DNA of 64,000 nucleotides from Alloyangia pacifica (GTDB taxonomy: Bacteria; Pseudomonadota; Alphaproteobacteria; Rhodobacterales; Rhodobacteraceae), in contig NZ_CP022189.1 in the NCBI RefSeq assembly GCF_003111685.1, positions 1-64,000 on the forward strand. The letters run 5' to 3'. Under the pieces are notes generated by a model. That model was not told where the DNA came from. It did no database searches and saw nothing but the letters and a program-made list of their open reading frames with translations. The position numbers and the translations under genes are program-made. This document shows positions 50,401 through 57,866 of this stretch, one piece after another. How positions within the stretch are numbered: the first letter of the stretch is position 1; each line of letters starts with the position of its first letter.

Positions 50401-50881
50401 CGGTATGGCGCAACAGGAACATGCCGGTGCTGTCGACGAGCTCGGGGTTGGAGCACAAGTTGACGTAGAAATAGCTGCCCATGCCGACGCCGCCGAAGAC
50501 CCCGATGGAGCCGTCGAAGCTGTCGGGGACGTGACCGGCGGTCTCGAGCGCCTCCCAGGAGGTTTCGAGGAACTGCCGGTGCTGCGGGTCCATGATCGCC
50601 GCATCCTTGGGAGCGAAGCCGAAGAACTCCGCATCGAACATCTCGAAACCATCGAGCGGCGCTCCGAAGGGCACGTAGTCGCGGTGGCGCAGCAGGCCCG
50701 GGTCTTCGCCGGCCGCGCGCAACTCGTCCTCGGTGAAACGGCGGATGGCGCGGCGGCCCTCACGCAGGTTCTCCCAATAGGTGGCGATATCGGCGGCGCC
50801 GGGCAGATGCGCGGCCATGCCGACGATGGCAATGTCCGTCTCTGCGATACCTGTCTCGGCGATGTCACGTTGACTGTCCAA
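44423..50881 (-). CDS. Type I polyketide synthase, KS-AT-KR-DH-ACP-TE
   Basis: 2152 residues, TTG start with GAGGAAG upstream. KS 15-440 with C188, H324, H364. AT 540-850 with S636 in GHSMGE, a branched residue that favours malonyl units. Structural half and KR about 905-1385: NADPH motif LLTGGFGGIGL, active Y1337 and N1341. DH about 1400-1670: H1423, D1592. ACP 1775-1845 with S1807. TE 1875-2130 with S1952 (GGFSGGG) and H2109. KR precedes DH, the reverse of the common DH-KR order. All catalytic residues appear present, so one extension would give an enoyl chain released by the TE. First gene of an operon with a glycosyltransferase, a loading NRPS and a PPTase. Confidence 0.92.
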   Translation of the reverse strand: MDSQRDIAETGIAETDIAIVGMAAHLPGAADIATYWENLREGRRAIRRFTEDELRAAGEDPGLLRHRDYVPFGAPLDGFEMFDAEFFGFAPKDAAIMDPQHRQFLETSWEALETAGHVPDSFDGSIGVFGGVGMGSYFYVNLCSNPELVDSTGMFLLRHTGNDKDFLTTRLSYVLDLHGPSVNVQTACSTSLVATHFAVQALLAGECDMALAGGVTIELPQGRGYLYRENEILSPDGECHAFDHRAQGTVFGSGAGVVVLRRLGDALADGDHVWAVIKGSAINNDGAGKAGYLAPSVDGQAQAIAEAQAVAGVSSDSIDYVECHGTGTYLGDPIEVAALTQAFSESGSEQGHCRIGSVKTNIGHLDTAAGVASLIKTSLALHHGQIPPSLSYEKPNPAIDFENSRFVVNDRLTPWTRGDHPRRAGVNSLGVGGTNAHVVLQEAPPRPASEVSDWPFQILTLSGRNKAALEQNAQRLAAHLRAHPEQPLADVAFTLKQGRRAFEKRRVVVAASHEEAARLLEENTPRRVHTHSALDRPDVAFLFPGGGAQYAGMGRDLYETEPVFADWMNRGLAALAEITDEDIGALWLPAPEAKAAAEEALKRPSLQLPLILMTEVALAKLWMSWGLEPAALAGHSMGENTAACIAGVMSFEDCIGLVHLRGRLFDTVPAGGMLSVGLPAETLQGYLGADLDLGAVNAPELSVASGPAEALKSLEQRLIADGIDCQRIAIDIAAHSRMLEPILEQFRAYLRSIDLSPPRIPLTSNLSGSWMTDEEATSPDYWVEHLRGTVHFADCVATLAAHQSRIFLEVGPGKALSSLARQHPAVPGQQVLSSLRHPDEEIADDRHMFEVLGRLWALGAEIDWAQVWGEARRNRVVLPTYAFQRAPYFIAPGKQAEPAPKHLMRSDNLTDWGWKPVWRPRVAEAALDVTEALATVEPQVWLMFMDEAGLAARCAARLGAAGHEVIEVRPGDAFSRLSESSYILPPERGREGYDLLLQDLALRGHVPTRIAHFWLVTEGETHRPGSSFFHRVQEQGFYSLLFLAQAMAEEPLPRPLQMTVLTTGAAQVQDEPLAHPSKATIAGPARVIPREVPGVRVETLDLVLPERGAHTPFARRKAEAAHEVAFARLTDLVLEDLLAEPGDATAALRHGRRFECTMTPVPLPEGAPQPGRGTYLLTGGFGGIGLSLGMAFAKHGAKLILVARRALPAREGWPGYLARHAPQEAIARRIRAVLALEEAGAEVMVIAADVCNRAQLQAAREAAEARFGRITGVIHAAGVIYDAPLLTKTPASVEDVFTPKIHGTQVLGEVFPDGATDWIALFSSSSTVTAPAGQVDYVAANEFLNAFARSRAGGQTQVTAINWGIWNEVGMAAEAVAARSGDLPAPPVAPAGLPLLGNATFDRFGNRLFTSTLSTDDWIIDEHRTRAGDALLPGTGYLTLAAHALKAQHEDQPFEIRDLAFLRPLQVAADRPRDLRLRLTRRDEGYGFEVLADATLNGRCGFALTAQATLSLLPLQRPARLDVTALRARCAAPERAPRGSKLAAAQDQQLAFGPRWKVLDAAALGQGEGVADLSLPPEAAQDGCLLHPALLDIATGWAMALIPGWQPTHLWVPVSYARVRVYAPLPDRIVSWVRSAADNRAESGTASFDVTLCAPDGSVLMEITGFTLRRLDTPEQLQAAPRLTAAELETEDQGGAQPLSPAEERLAHTLSQGILPEEGVEGFARALALGLPQVVVSSMDLDQLRRQSAAASLDTPEGQGFERPQLDSDFVAPEGEIERTLAGFWQELLGVQSVGAEDSFFDLGGHSLIAVRLFAMVRKAFRVDFPISVLFEAPTIRRCAALIAERTGHVGGAESETPKTPERRFTHLVPMHDGEGGPRRPFFLVAGMFGNVLNLRHLAHLLGADRRFYGLQAKGLYGGEAPHATIEAAAADYIAEMRQVQPEGPYMLGGFSGGGITAYEIARQLESLGEEVALCVLLDTPLPTRRPLGRADRLRIQWQEARAKGPLYPLVWARNRLRWEIAKRRASEATHAGHAFHNAEIEAAFLQAVAQYRVRPWDGRLVLYRPPLVGKWQVGGGRMVNSERAYVLADNDWGQYVPGVEVHEVPGDHDSMVLEPNVRVLAAQMQQAIAEAEAEASATDRRALPFPAEAAE

Positions 50882-50919
50882 GAAGTCTTCCTCACTCGCA
50901 CAAACCCCGCGACCTCATG

Positions 50920-50942
50920 CTCCGTAAAGACAGATTACGGAG
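50920..50942. promoter_or_regulatory. Perfect inverted repeat upstream of the PKS operon
   Basis: CTCCGTAA-N7-TTACGGAG, 8-bp arms, 38 bases before the PKS start codon. It may be a dimeric regulator's operator or, if transcribed, a stem-loop in the 5' leader. I did not find a second copy in the other intergenic regions of the window. Confidence 0.5.
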
Positions 50943-51086
50943 AAAATTGGGCGTAATGCGGCGTGATCCGCCGTCGCGGGAAACAAAGCGGGACAGGTCA
51001 CGGCACTGTCCGCCGCAAAGGAGACTATCAGGCGTAACCGCGCGTGTCTCGGGCCGCTGTCGCCGCAGGCGCGAGACCGGCGGGGC

Positions 51087-52454
51087 TCACCAGCCCTGGC
51101 TGCTGAGCGCGGTGACGGCGGGCCAGTTGAGCGAGATTGCAAGCACCGCCAGCGCCGCGCCGAAGAGCGCGAAGCACAGGTCGTGCAGCGGATCCCAGAC
51201 GCCCATGCGCCGCGCCAGCCAGACCACCACCGGATAAGCCAGCGCAAAGGCCGCGCCGTAGCCGAGCAGAGCACCGATCAGCCCGTAGGTTTCCAGCCCG
51301 ACGAGGATGCAGCCCACCATCAGCAGCGCCCGCGCCAGCGCGAGGACGAAGAAGCTGCGGCTGTCGCCCGCCGCCAGCGCCGCCTGGTCGTAGGTCTGCA
51401 CGATGATCTGCGGCATCTGCATGCAGGCGATGAGCACCGTCACCGCCCCGGCGGCAAGATAGCGCTCGTCGTACATCAGTTCGACCAGCCCGTGGCCGCA
51501 GACGGCGAAGCTGGCGACCAGAACCAGAAGCGCGCCGGTCACCGAAAAGCGCATCTTGCGCAGGCGCAGGAAATTCTGGCGGCTCTGCCTCGGCGGGCTC
51601 TCGCGGTAGATCGGGATCAGCACCTTGCGCGTCACCATGCCGCCCAGCAGCATCGGGAAGGACGCGAGGAAATAGCCGATGTTGTAGACCCCGAAAGCGT
51701 CGAGGCTGAGGTACTTGCCGATCAGGATCTTGTCGCCCTGGCTGAAGAAGAAGCCGCAGACCGTCGACAGGAAGATCCATTTGCCGAAGGTCACCAATTC
51801 GTGCCGCGCCTCGGGCTCCATGCGGAAGCGGTTGCGCCCCCCCGCCAGCAGCAGCGAGTTGGCGATCACCTCGACGAGGCTGCTGATCAGCCCGGAGAGC
51901 ACCAGCGACCAGACCGAGCCGGTGGCCCAGGCCAGAAGCACCGCGCTGCCGACACCGATGGTCTGGGTGGCAAGCTCGAGCAGGGTGACCCGGCCGAGCA
52001 GCAGGTGACGGTTGGCGCTGTCCATGCGGGTCGGGCGGACTCCGACGATCAGCAGTGACAGCCCCGCCACGGGCAGCAGGTGCAGAAGCTGCGGCTCGTC
52101 GTAGAACAGCGACATGGGCCAGGCCAGCGCGCAGGCACTGAGCCAGAGGCCAATTCCGCGCAGCACCTGGATGGTCCAGGCGGTGTCGAGAAACGCCCGA
52201 TCGTCGCCGCGCTTGCTTTGCAGGATCGCTGGGGTGACGCCCACGTCCGAGAACTGCATCAGCCCCATCAGGAAGACCGAGACCAGCGCCATGAGACCGA
52301 AAGCCTCGGGGAAGAGCAGCCGGGTGAGGATCAGGTTGCTGCCGAGCCGCAGCGCCTGCGAAAAGCCAAAGCTGCCGACGGTGAGCAGCGACGAGCGCAG
52401 CACCCGGGCGCCAAGCGACGCCCCGGAAAAGCGTTGGATCAGGGTGGTGGTCAC
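51087..52454 (-). CDS. Polysaccharide flippase, Wzx/MOP superfamily
   Basis: About 455 residues with twelve or more hydrophobic helices, starting near RVLRSSLLTVGSFGFSQALR. This is the text of the lipopolysaccharide/PST-family flippases that turn lipid-linked repeat units to the periplasm. GTG 52454 overlaps the stop of the upstream glycosyltransferase (GTGA); an in-frame GTG at 52469 adds five residues. With the Wzy-like and Wzz-like genes it indicates a Wzx/Wzy-dependent polymer. The PKS operon follows 205 bases downstream on the same strand, so read-through is possible. Confidence 0.87.
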   Translation of the reverse strand: MTTTLIQRFSGASLGARVLRSSLLTVGSFGFSQALRLGSNLILTRLLFPEAFGLMALVSVFLMGLMQFSDVGVTPAILQSKRGDDRAFLDTAWTIQVLRGIGLWLSACALAWPMSLFYDEPQLLHLLPVAGLSLLIVGVRPTRMDSANRHLLLGRVTLLELATQTIGVGSAVLLAWATGSVWSLVLSGLISSLVEVIANSLLLAGGRNRFRMEPEARHELVTFGKWIFLSTVCGFFFSQGDKILIGKYLSLDAFGVYNIGYFLASFPMLLGGMVTRKVLIPIYRESPPRQSRQNFLRLRKMRFSVTGALLVLVASFAVCGHGLVELMYDERYLAAGAVTVLIACMQMPQIIVQTYDQAALAAGDSRSFFVLALARALLMVGCILVGLETYGLIGALLGYGAAFALAYPVVVWLARRMGVWDPLHDLCFALFGAALAVLAISLNWPAVTALSSQGW

Positions 52455-53317
52455 CGGCTGCGGCTCCACTCCGGGTGCGCCTGCGGGGTCAGCCGCACCA
52501 GCAACGCCACACCGCTGTAGACGGCAAAGCCGATCGGGTCGCGCAGCGCCATGCGCAGCTTGCCGATGGCCGAGAGCGGCAGCTTGTCGTCATTGCCCAG
52601 AAGCCGCGGGTAGAGTTTGCCCACCTGCGCCACCCCGGCGTCCTGCCTGCGACGCACGCGCACCAGCGCGGCCAGACCCTCGGCGATGGGCCATTCGTAA
52701 TACGCAGGCACCGAGGCGCGCTCTTCGGGGGTGAAGCTGAGCCGCACGAAGGTGTCGTCCGAAATGACGTCGGGAAACTCGGGCCAGCGCGCGCGGCCCT
52801 CGGCGTTGACCGCGAAGACACCGCAGCCGGGCACGCCGTCGGACATGAAGGGTACCTGCCGCCAGGTCCGGGCATAGGCGCGAGCGGCCCAGCCGTGGGC
52901 GGTGATCCGCAGCCGTCCGCTGGCATAGCGCGCGCCGGGCCGGCTCAGGGCGGCGTAAAGCTGTGCGAGAAGCGCCTTGCTGACCGTCACATCGGCGTCG
53001 AGGTAGATGCGGATGCCCGAGAGTGCCTCTGCGTCACCGGCATTGAGCGCGGCGAGCTTGCCGCCCTCTGCCCGCTCGATCACCCGCAGGCGCCAACCCC
53101 GCGCGGCGAAGCCGTCGATGGCCCCGCGGGCGCGCGCGGCGGTGTCATCCATGCAGCCATTGGCAACCACGATGACCTCGGGCGCGGGGGTGTCCCCGGG
53201 CCAGTCCGAGGCCAGCAGAGCCTTCAGGCACGCGCCGATCAGCGCGCTCTCGTTGCAGGCGGGCAGGATCACCGAAACCGCGGGGCTGCCAGGAAACCGA
53301 TACTCGTCAGATGCCAT
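52451..53317 (-). CDS. Glycosyltransferase, GT2 family
   Basis: 288 residues from ATG 53317 (MASDEYRFPGSPAVSV...); a GTG seven codons earlier is possible. GT-A features: VSVILPACNESALIGACLKA, VVANGCMDDT, YLDADVTVS with the DxD metal site and ISDDTFVRL. The C-terminus has one hydrophobic stretch. It is first in a minus-strand unit with the Wzx flippase, to which it is translationally coupled. Donor and acceptor unknown. Confidence 0.85.
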   Translation of the reverse strand: MASDEYRFPGSPAVSVILPACNESALIGACLKALLASDWPGDTPAPEVIVVANGCMDDTAARARGAIDGFAARGWRLRVIERAEGGKLAALNAGDAEALSGIRIYLDADVTVSKALLAQLYAALSRPGARYASGRLRITAHGWAARAYARTWRQVPFMSDGVPGCGVFAVNAEGRARWPEFPDVISDDTFVRLSFTPEERASVPAYYEWPIAEGLAALVRVRRRQDAGVAQVGKLYPRLLGNDDKLPLSAIGKLRMALRDPIGFAVYSGVALLVRLTPQAHPEWSRSR

Positions 53318-53347
53318 GATCCGTACCAAGGACGACACACATGCCTA

Positions 53348-53364
53348 TGTCCTGCACCAGGACA
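53348..53364. promoter_or_regulatory. 17-bp perfect palindrome in a divergent glycosyltransferase promoter
   Basis: TGTCCTG-CAC-CAGGACA, 7-bp arms with a 3-base centre, lies between the divergent GT2 (minus) and GT4 (plus) genes. Such a compact symmetric site is typical of a dimeric repressor or activator. The regulator is unknown. Confidence 0.5.
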
Positions 53365-53456
53365 GGGTAGCTTTGCCAGCAAACTATGGCCAAAGAATGA
53401 TTTGAGGGAGTTTGTGGTTTAATTGTCGACGGCCGTCCCGGCCTGCTGTTCGACGC

Positions 53457-54677
53457 GTGGGGGTTCCGCTGTCGCAAAATCTTCGGATCGGCTATCTCGT
53501 TCCCCAGTTCCCTGGGCAGACGCATATCTTCTTCTGGCGCGAGGTGCAGGCGCTCGAGGCCATGGGCCACGAGGTGCACCTTTTGTCGACGCGCGTGCCG
53601 CCCAGCGGGCTGATCGCGCACAGCTGGTCGAAGGACGCCATTGCCCGCACCACCTATCTTGGCGAGATTCGCCCCTTGGCGGCGGCGACCACGCTGGCCC
53701 GGCTGCTGCTGGGTCGGCTTGCGCGCGACCTCCTGCGCGAAGGGCCGGGCTTTGCCCGGGACACGGCGCTGACGCTCTCGGCCGCCGAGGCGCTGCGGGC
53801 CTACGCGCGGAGGCATGGGCTCGACCACGTCCACGTGCACAGCTGCGCCCGCGCCGCGCTGGTGGCCAATCTCGCGCAGAGGCTCGGCGGCGCGCCCTAT
53901 TCGCTGACCCTGCATGGCCCGCTGTCGGATTACGGCCCTGGCCAGCGGGTGAAATGGCGCGAAGCCGCCTTTGCCACGGTGATCACCCGCAAGCTGACGG
54001 ATGAGCTGCACGCGGCGCTGGGGGACAACCTGCCGCCGCGCATGGTGATCCGCCCCATGGGGGTCGACACCGAGGAGCTGCGCCGCGACGCGCCCTATGT
54101 GCCGCCCGAGAAGGGCCGCCCGGTGCGGCTTTTCTCCTGTGGGCGGCTGAACGTGGTGAAGGGCCACCAGGACCTGATGTCGGCCATGCGCCAGCTGCTC
54201 GACCAGGGCGTCGACGTACGGTTGGAAATCGCCGGCGAGGATGACGCCGGCGGCAGCGGTTACCGCGCCGAGCTCGAGGCACATCTGCGCAAGCTGCGGC
54301 TGCGCGACCACGTGAAGCTCTTGGGGGCGATCGACGCGGGGGCGGTGCGCGACAAGCTGCTCTCGGCGCATGTCTTCGTTCTGGCCTCCTGGCACGAACC
54401 GCTCGGCGTGGCCTACATGGAGGCCATGGCCTGCGGCGTGCCGGTGATCGGCACCGATGCGGGCGGGGTGCGCGAGCTGATCGACGATGGCCATTGCGGC
54501 AAGCTTGTGCCGCCAAAGGACCCGACGGCGCTGGCGCGGGCGATCCGCGACCTGGCGCAGAACCCCGAGACCGCCCGCCGCCTTGGCGCAGCCGGACGGG
54601 AGCGGGTCGAACGCAACTTCCGCGCCAGCCTCGGCGCCGAGACACTGGTCGAGGAAATCCTGCGCGCGCGGCAGTAG
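53457..54677 (+). CDS. Glycosyltransferase, GT4 family
   Basis: About 406 residues from GTG 53457; the frame also allows TTG 53412, whose GGGAG lies too close, so the start is uncertain. LRIGYLVPQFPGQTHIFFWREV at the N-terminus is the amylovoran/colanic-acid-type GT4 start. The donor domain has LFSCGRLNVVKGHQDLMSAM and EX7E in EPLGVAYME. The gene stands alone on the plus strand between two minus-strand units. Confidence 0.85.
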   Translation: MGVPLSQNLRIGYLVPQFPGQTHIFFWREVQALEAMGHEVHLLSTRVPPSGLIAHSWSKDAIARTTYLGEIRPLAAATTLARLLLGRLARDLLREGPGFARDTALTLSAAEALRAYARRHGLDHVHVHSCARAALVANLAQRLGGAPYSLTLHGPLSDYGPGQRVKWREAAFATVITRKLTDELHAALGDNLPPRMVIRPMGVDTEELRRDAPYVPPEKGRPVRLFSCGRLNVVKGHQDLMSAMRQLLDQGVDVRLEIAGEDDAGGSGYRAELEAHLRKLRLRDHVKLLGAIDAGAVRDKLLSAHVFVLASWHEPLGVAYMEAMACGVPVIGTDAGGVRELIDDGHCGKLVPPKDPTALARAIRDLAQNPETARRLGAAGRERVERNFRASLGAETLVEEILRARQ

Positions 54678-54728
54678 CGGCAGAGACCATCCGGGGCCCT
54701 TGCGGCTCTTCTCGAAGAGAGTTGGGCC

Positions 54729-57698
54729 TCAGAGGCCGGCGGTGGGGAGTTCCGCCTCGGGCGTGTCCTCGAAGCCCAGAAGTTCGACGGCGTAGAGCGT
54801 GACCCGCCCGCCCGGCCCCGCCGCCAGCAGCCGCCCTGCCGTATCGTGCGTGAAGGTGTACTCCCCCTGCGCGCCCGGCAACAGCGCCCGATCCTCGCCA
54901 CCGCCCCCGTTGAGGTGATCGTCGCCGCCCTTGCCGATCAGCAGATCGTCCCCGGCCCCGCCAAGCAACACATCGGGCCGCGCGCTGCCCTCCAGCGTCG
55001 CGCCCCCATGCGCGCCGCGCAGGCGCAGCCCGTCGTCGAAGGTGCCCGCGGGGCGCTCTTCCCAATCGGTGGGCGCCGCGGCGTTGTAGCTCATCAGCAT
55101 GTCCCAGCGCGGGTTTGCATCATCGAGATGCCGCAGCGCCCCCCAGCTGCCCCATTGCGAGGCAGGGGCGACGTCGACGAAGGCATTGAAGAGCGTGCCA
55201 TCCGCCGCGATCCAGCCAGTCAGCAGCTGCTCGTAGAGCTTGGCCATCTCGGGGCTGTAGTTGAACTGCTCGAAAAATGCGGTGAGCCTCTCGTCCTGCA
55301 GCCGCTCCGCCTGCGCCGCCACATGCGTGCCGCCCTCGTACATCACCAGCCGCAGCCCGGCCTTGTCGGCAACCTCGGCGTGATAGGGCAGGATCTCGCC
55401 GGTCAGCTCCGCCAGCGAGCCCTCCTGCAGCGCGAGCGCCACCGGCAGCATCGCGGCATCAAAACGATGTTCCTTCACGTATTCGCGCAGGGCAACGCGG
55501 CGCAGCCCCTGCGCCTCGCCGTCCTCCTGCGCCTGCATCTCGGCGCGCGAGAGCCAGTCGTCCATCTGCCCCGCCATCTCCTCGCCCCCGAGCTCGTAGC
55601 CGAAGTAGCCCGCGACGGCGTAGGCGTCGAAGCTCTCCTGCGGCGCGCGCCCGAGCGCGAGATAGGCCAGCGGCGCCGTGAGGATCTGCTCCTCGAGACC
55701 CGGCCAGCCGGTGTGGGTCGAGATCACCCGGACAAGCCGCGCGCCGGCCTCTGCGCCGTAAACCTCGCTCCAGATGTCCATCACCTGCGCGGCGCGCAGC
55801 GCGTAGAACTGGATCCAGCCCGTCTCCGAGCTGCCCCAGCGCGCCTCGGCCTGCTGGGTCGCCCATTGCGCCTGCGGGAAGATGAAATTCCAGACCTCGT
55901 TGGAATATTCGACATAGGCCTTGAGCCCCGGATCGAGCCGCGCCTTCGCCAGCTCGGCGAAGCGGCGGACGTAGTCGTCATCGGCCATATGCGGCAAGGC
56001 GAACCACGGATCGGCGCCGACCTCGTTGGCAAGGTCGATCATCACCTCGGGCGGCACGCCCCAGGCGGTCCAGGTGGCATCGCTCAAGCGGGGGCGGTCA
56101 TCCCAGCGCTGCGCCGGGGAGCCATTGGTCATCATCCAGTCCATGAAGCGTAGGCTGCGCAGGTCGTGGATGCGCGCCAACCAGTGCGGATTGAACAGCG
56201 CCCCGGCTTCGAAGAGCGCCACCTGATCCTCGCGCACCACATGGATGTCGCGGATCGGGTCCTCGGGATCGATGGCCGAGATCGAGATGCCCACCGAGCC
56301 CTCGCCCGGCGCGTAGTCGAAGAGCGCACGACCCTCATCCATGCGCACGCGGCTGGCGCGGCCGGTGAGCTGCAGATCGCCCTTGCCTTGCCAGATCACC
56401 ACGTAGGTGCCGCGCAGGTGCTGCGCGGCCTCGGGCTGATCGGTGAGCAGCAGGGCTTCCAGCCGCTCGACCCCCTCGGGGATGCGCAGCGGCCACCCAT
56501 TCTCGTCCAACACACCAAGGGCGCGGAGCGCGTCTATCTCCACCCCGCCCCACTGCCCCGGCAAGTGGCCAATCCAAGGCCGCGAGGATTTCATCAGGTC
56601 GACAAAGGGATGCTGGGTGGACCAGTCCGACAGGCCGTTGAGCCCCATGGCCAAGGCCGGGGCACCCTCGGGGCGGGCCCCGGCGTCGGGCAGTGCAAGC
56701 CGTGGGCGCGGCGGCAGCGACGTGTCTGCGGCCGGCTCAGCGGCACCCTGTTCGGGCGCTTTTCCCGGAGGCGCCACCGCCGCGGCCTTCTCGGGCAGAC
56801 CCTCGGAGACCACCTGCCAGACATGCGCGGCGATCTGTGGGTAGACGGCGGCGATCTCTCGGTCGATCTCGGGCGGCGGCGCATAGCCCTCGGGGGGCGG
56901 CGCGCCGAAAAGCGCGCTGTAGGTCACCATGGCGGCAAGGAAGTAAAGCGAGGGCGTGCCATGCGGCGCATCGTCAACGTAGAGCGCCTGCGCAGGCACA
57001 TCCTGCAGCGGCCCGCCCTCCTCGAGCAGCTCCGACAGCACCCGCGCCACCGGAATGAGCTGCACCGGCTGGCCGGGACGCGCCGCGCGCAGCTTGTCCA
57101 GCAGGTCATCGTACCAGACCCCATAGGCGCCGAGCGTGTAATCGTGGTAGCGCCGCATCCCCCGCGCCGAGGGCGGATAGTCCCCGGCGACCGAGGCCAT
57201 GTCGGGCCAGCCCTCGTAAATCCAGAGCGGCGTGCCGGGGGCGTGCCCCTCGACCCAGTCGGCAACAGTGAGAATCGCATCCATCGGGCTGGTGCCCGAT
57301 GGGTTGTTGCCCGGATAGGGCGCGTCCGAGACCTGGTACTGCAGGAAGTTCGCCGGGGTGATCAGCACCGCGTCGAAGCCCGCATCGCCGAAAGCGCCGC
57401 GCCCCGGGTCCCAATGGTTGCTCACCCCGGGGATTGTCCAGTTCGGTTCGGGTGGAAGGTTGTCGGAAAAGTCGCGCAGGAAGCCCCATTGCCCGTCGAG
57501 CGACAGCCGCGCGCCATCTGCCTGCGCCAGCTGCGCGAGCCAGTAGGGCGTGTTGCTATGCGCCTCCTGCCCGAGGAAATGCACCAGCGAGTTGCCGAAG
57601 ACATAGACCTCGCGCTCGGGGCTGCCGCCCTCCTGCGCCAGCGCTGCAAGGGGCCAGCCGGCAGCCAGCAATGCTGCCCTCAGAAAACGCCCGACCAT
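54729..57698 (-). CDS. Secreted glycosidase-like protein with C-terminal RTX repeats
   Basis: 989 residues from ATG 57698, preceded by GGGGGAATTTC; upstream in-frame codons extend into the leuA leader region and are rejected. Signal peptide about 1-21. Residues 28-270 look SGNH-like (VYVFGNSLVHFL, DDAPHGTP). A Pro/Ala-rich linker lies near 285-345. Residues about 350-880 resemble a clan GH-A glycosidase, with YSNEVWNF as likely acid/base Glu and YEGGTHV as possible nucleophile Glu. C-terminal RTX nonapeptides (LLGGAGDDLLIGKGGDDHL) bind calcium. A polymer-trimming enzyme is a reasonable inference. Having both a Sec signal and RTX repeats is unusual. Confidence 0.78.
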   Translation of the reverse strand: MVGRFLRAALLAAGWPLAALAQEGGSPEREVYVFGNSLVHFLGQEAHSNTPYWLAQLAQADGARLSLDGQWGFLRDFSDNLPPEPNWTIPGVSNHWDPGRGAFGDAGFDAVLITPANFLQYQVSDAPYPGNNPSGTSPMDAILTVADWVEGHAPGTPLWIYEGWPDMASVAGDYPPSARGMRRYHDYTLGAYGVWYDDLLDKLRAARPGQPVQLIPVARVLSELLEEGGPLQDVPAQALYVDDAPHGTPSLYFLAAMVTYSALFGAPPPEGYAPPPEIDREIAAVYPQIAAHVWQVVSEGLPEKAAAVAPPGKAPEQGAAEPAADTSLPPRPRLALPDAGARPEGAPALAMGLNGLSDWSTQHPFVDLMKSSRPWIGHLPGQWGGVEIDALRALGVLDENGWPLRIPEGVERLEALLLTDQPEAAQHLRGTYVVIWQGKGDLQLTGRASRVRMDEGRALFDYAPGEGSVGISISAIDPEDPIRDIHVVREDQVALFEAGALFNPHWLARIHDLRSLRFMDWMMTNGSPAQRWDDRPRLSDATWTAWGVPPEVMIDLANEVGADPWFALPHMADDDYVRRFAELAKARLDPGLKAYVEYSNEVWNFIFPQAQWATQQAEARWGSSETGWIQFYALRAAQVMDIWSEVYGAEAGARLVRVISTHTGWPGLEEQILTAPLAYLALGRAPQESFDAYAVAGYFGYELGGEEMAGQMDDWLSRAEMQAQEDGEAQGLRRVALREYVKEHRFDAAMLPVALALQEGSLAELTGEILPYHAEVADKAGLRLVMYEGGTHVAAQAERLQDERLTAFFEQFNYSPEMAKLYEQLLTGWIAADGTLFNAFVDVAPASQWGSWGALRHLDDANPRWDMLMSYNAAAPTDWEERPAGTFDDGLRLRGAHGGATLEGSARPDVLLGGAGDDLLIGKGGDDHLNGGGGEDRALLPGAQGEYTFTHDTAGRLLAAGPGGRVTLYAVELLGFEDTPEAELPTAGL

Positions 57699-57831
57699 GA
57701 AATTCCCCCGAAACGACCCTGAACCAAACGGCTTTCCCGGAACATATGGGCACGCGGTGCGGTCACTCAAGCGGCACAAGGGACGTGCTGCACTGCGGCG
57801 TAACTTTCCGGGCCTCTCGCGGTATTTGCGG

Positions 57832-57859
57832 TTTTCATTTCGCTGCCGCTGCGTATAGT
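57832..57859 (+). promoter_or_regulatory. Putative leuA promoter
   Basis: TTTTCA (57832-57837), a 16-base spacer and TATAGT (57854-57859). Transcription would start near 57866, almost at the ATG of the leader peptide. Confidence 0.5.
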
Positions 57860-57866
57860 CGCGGCC

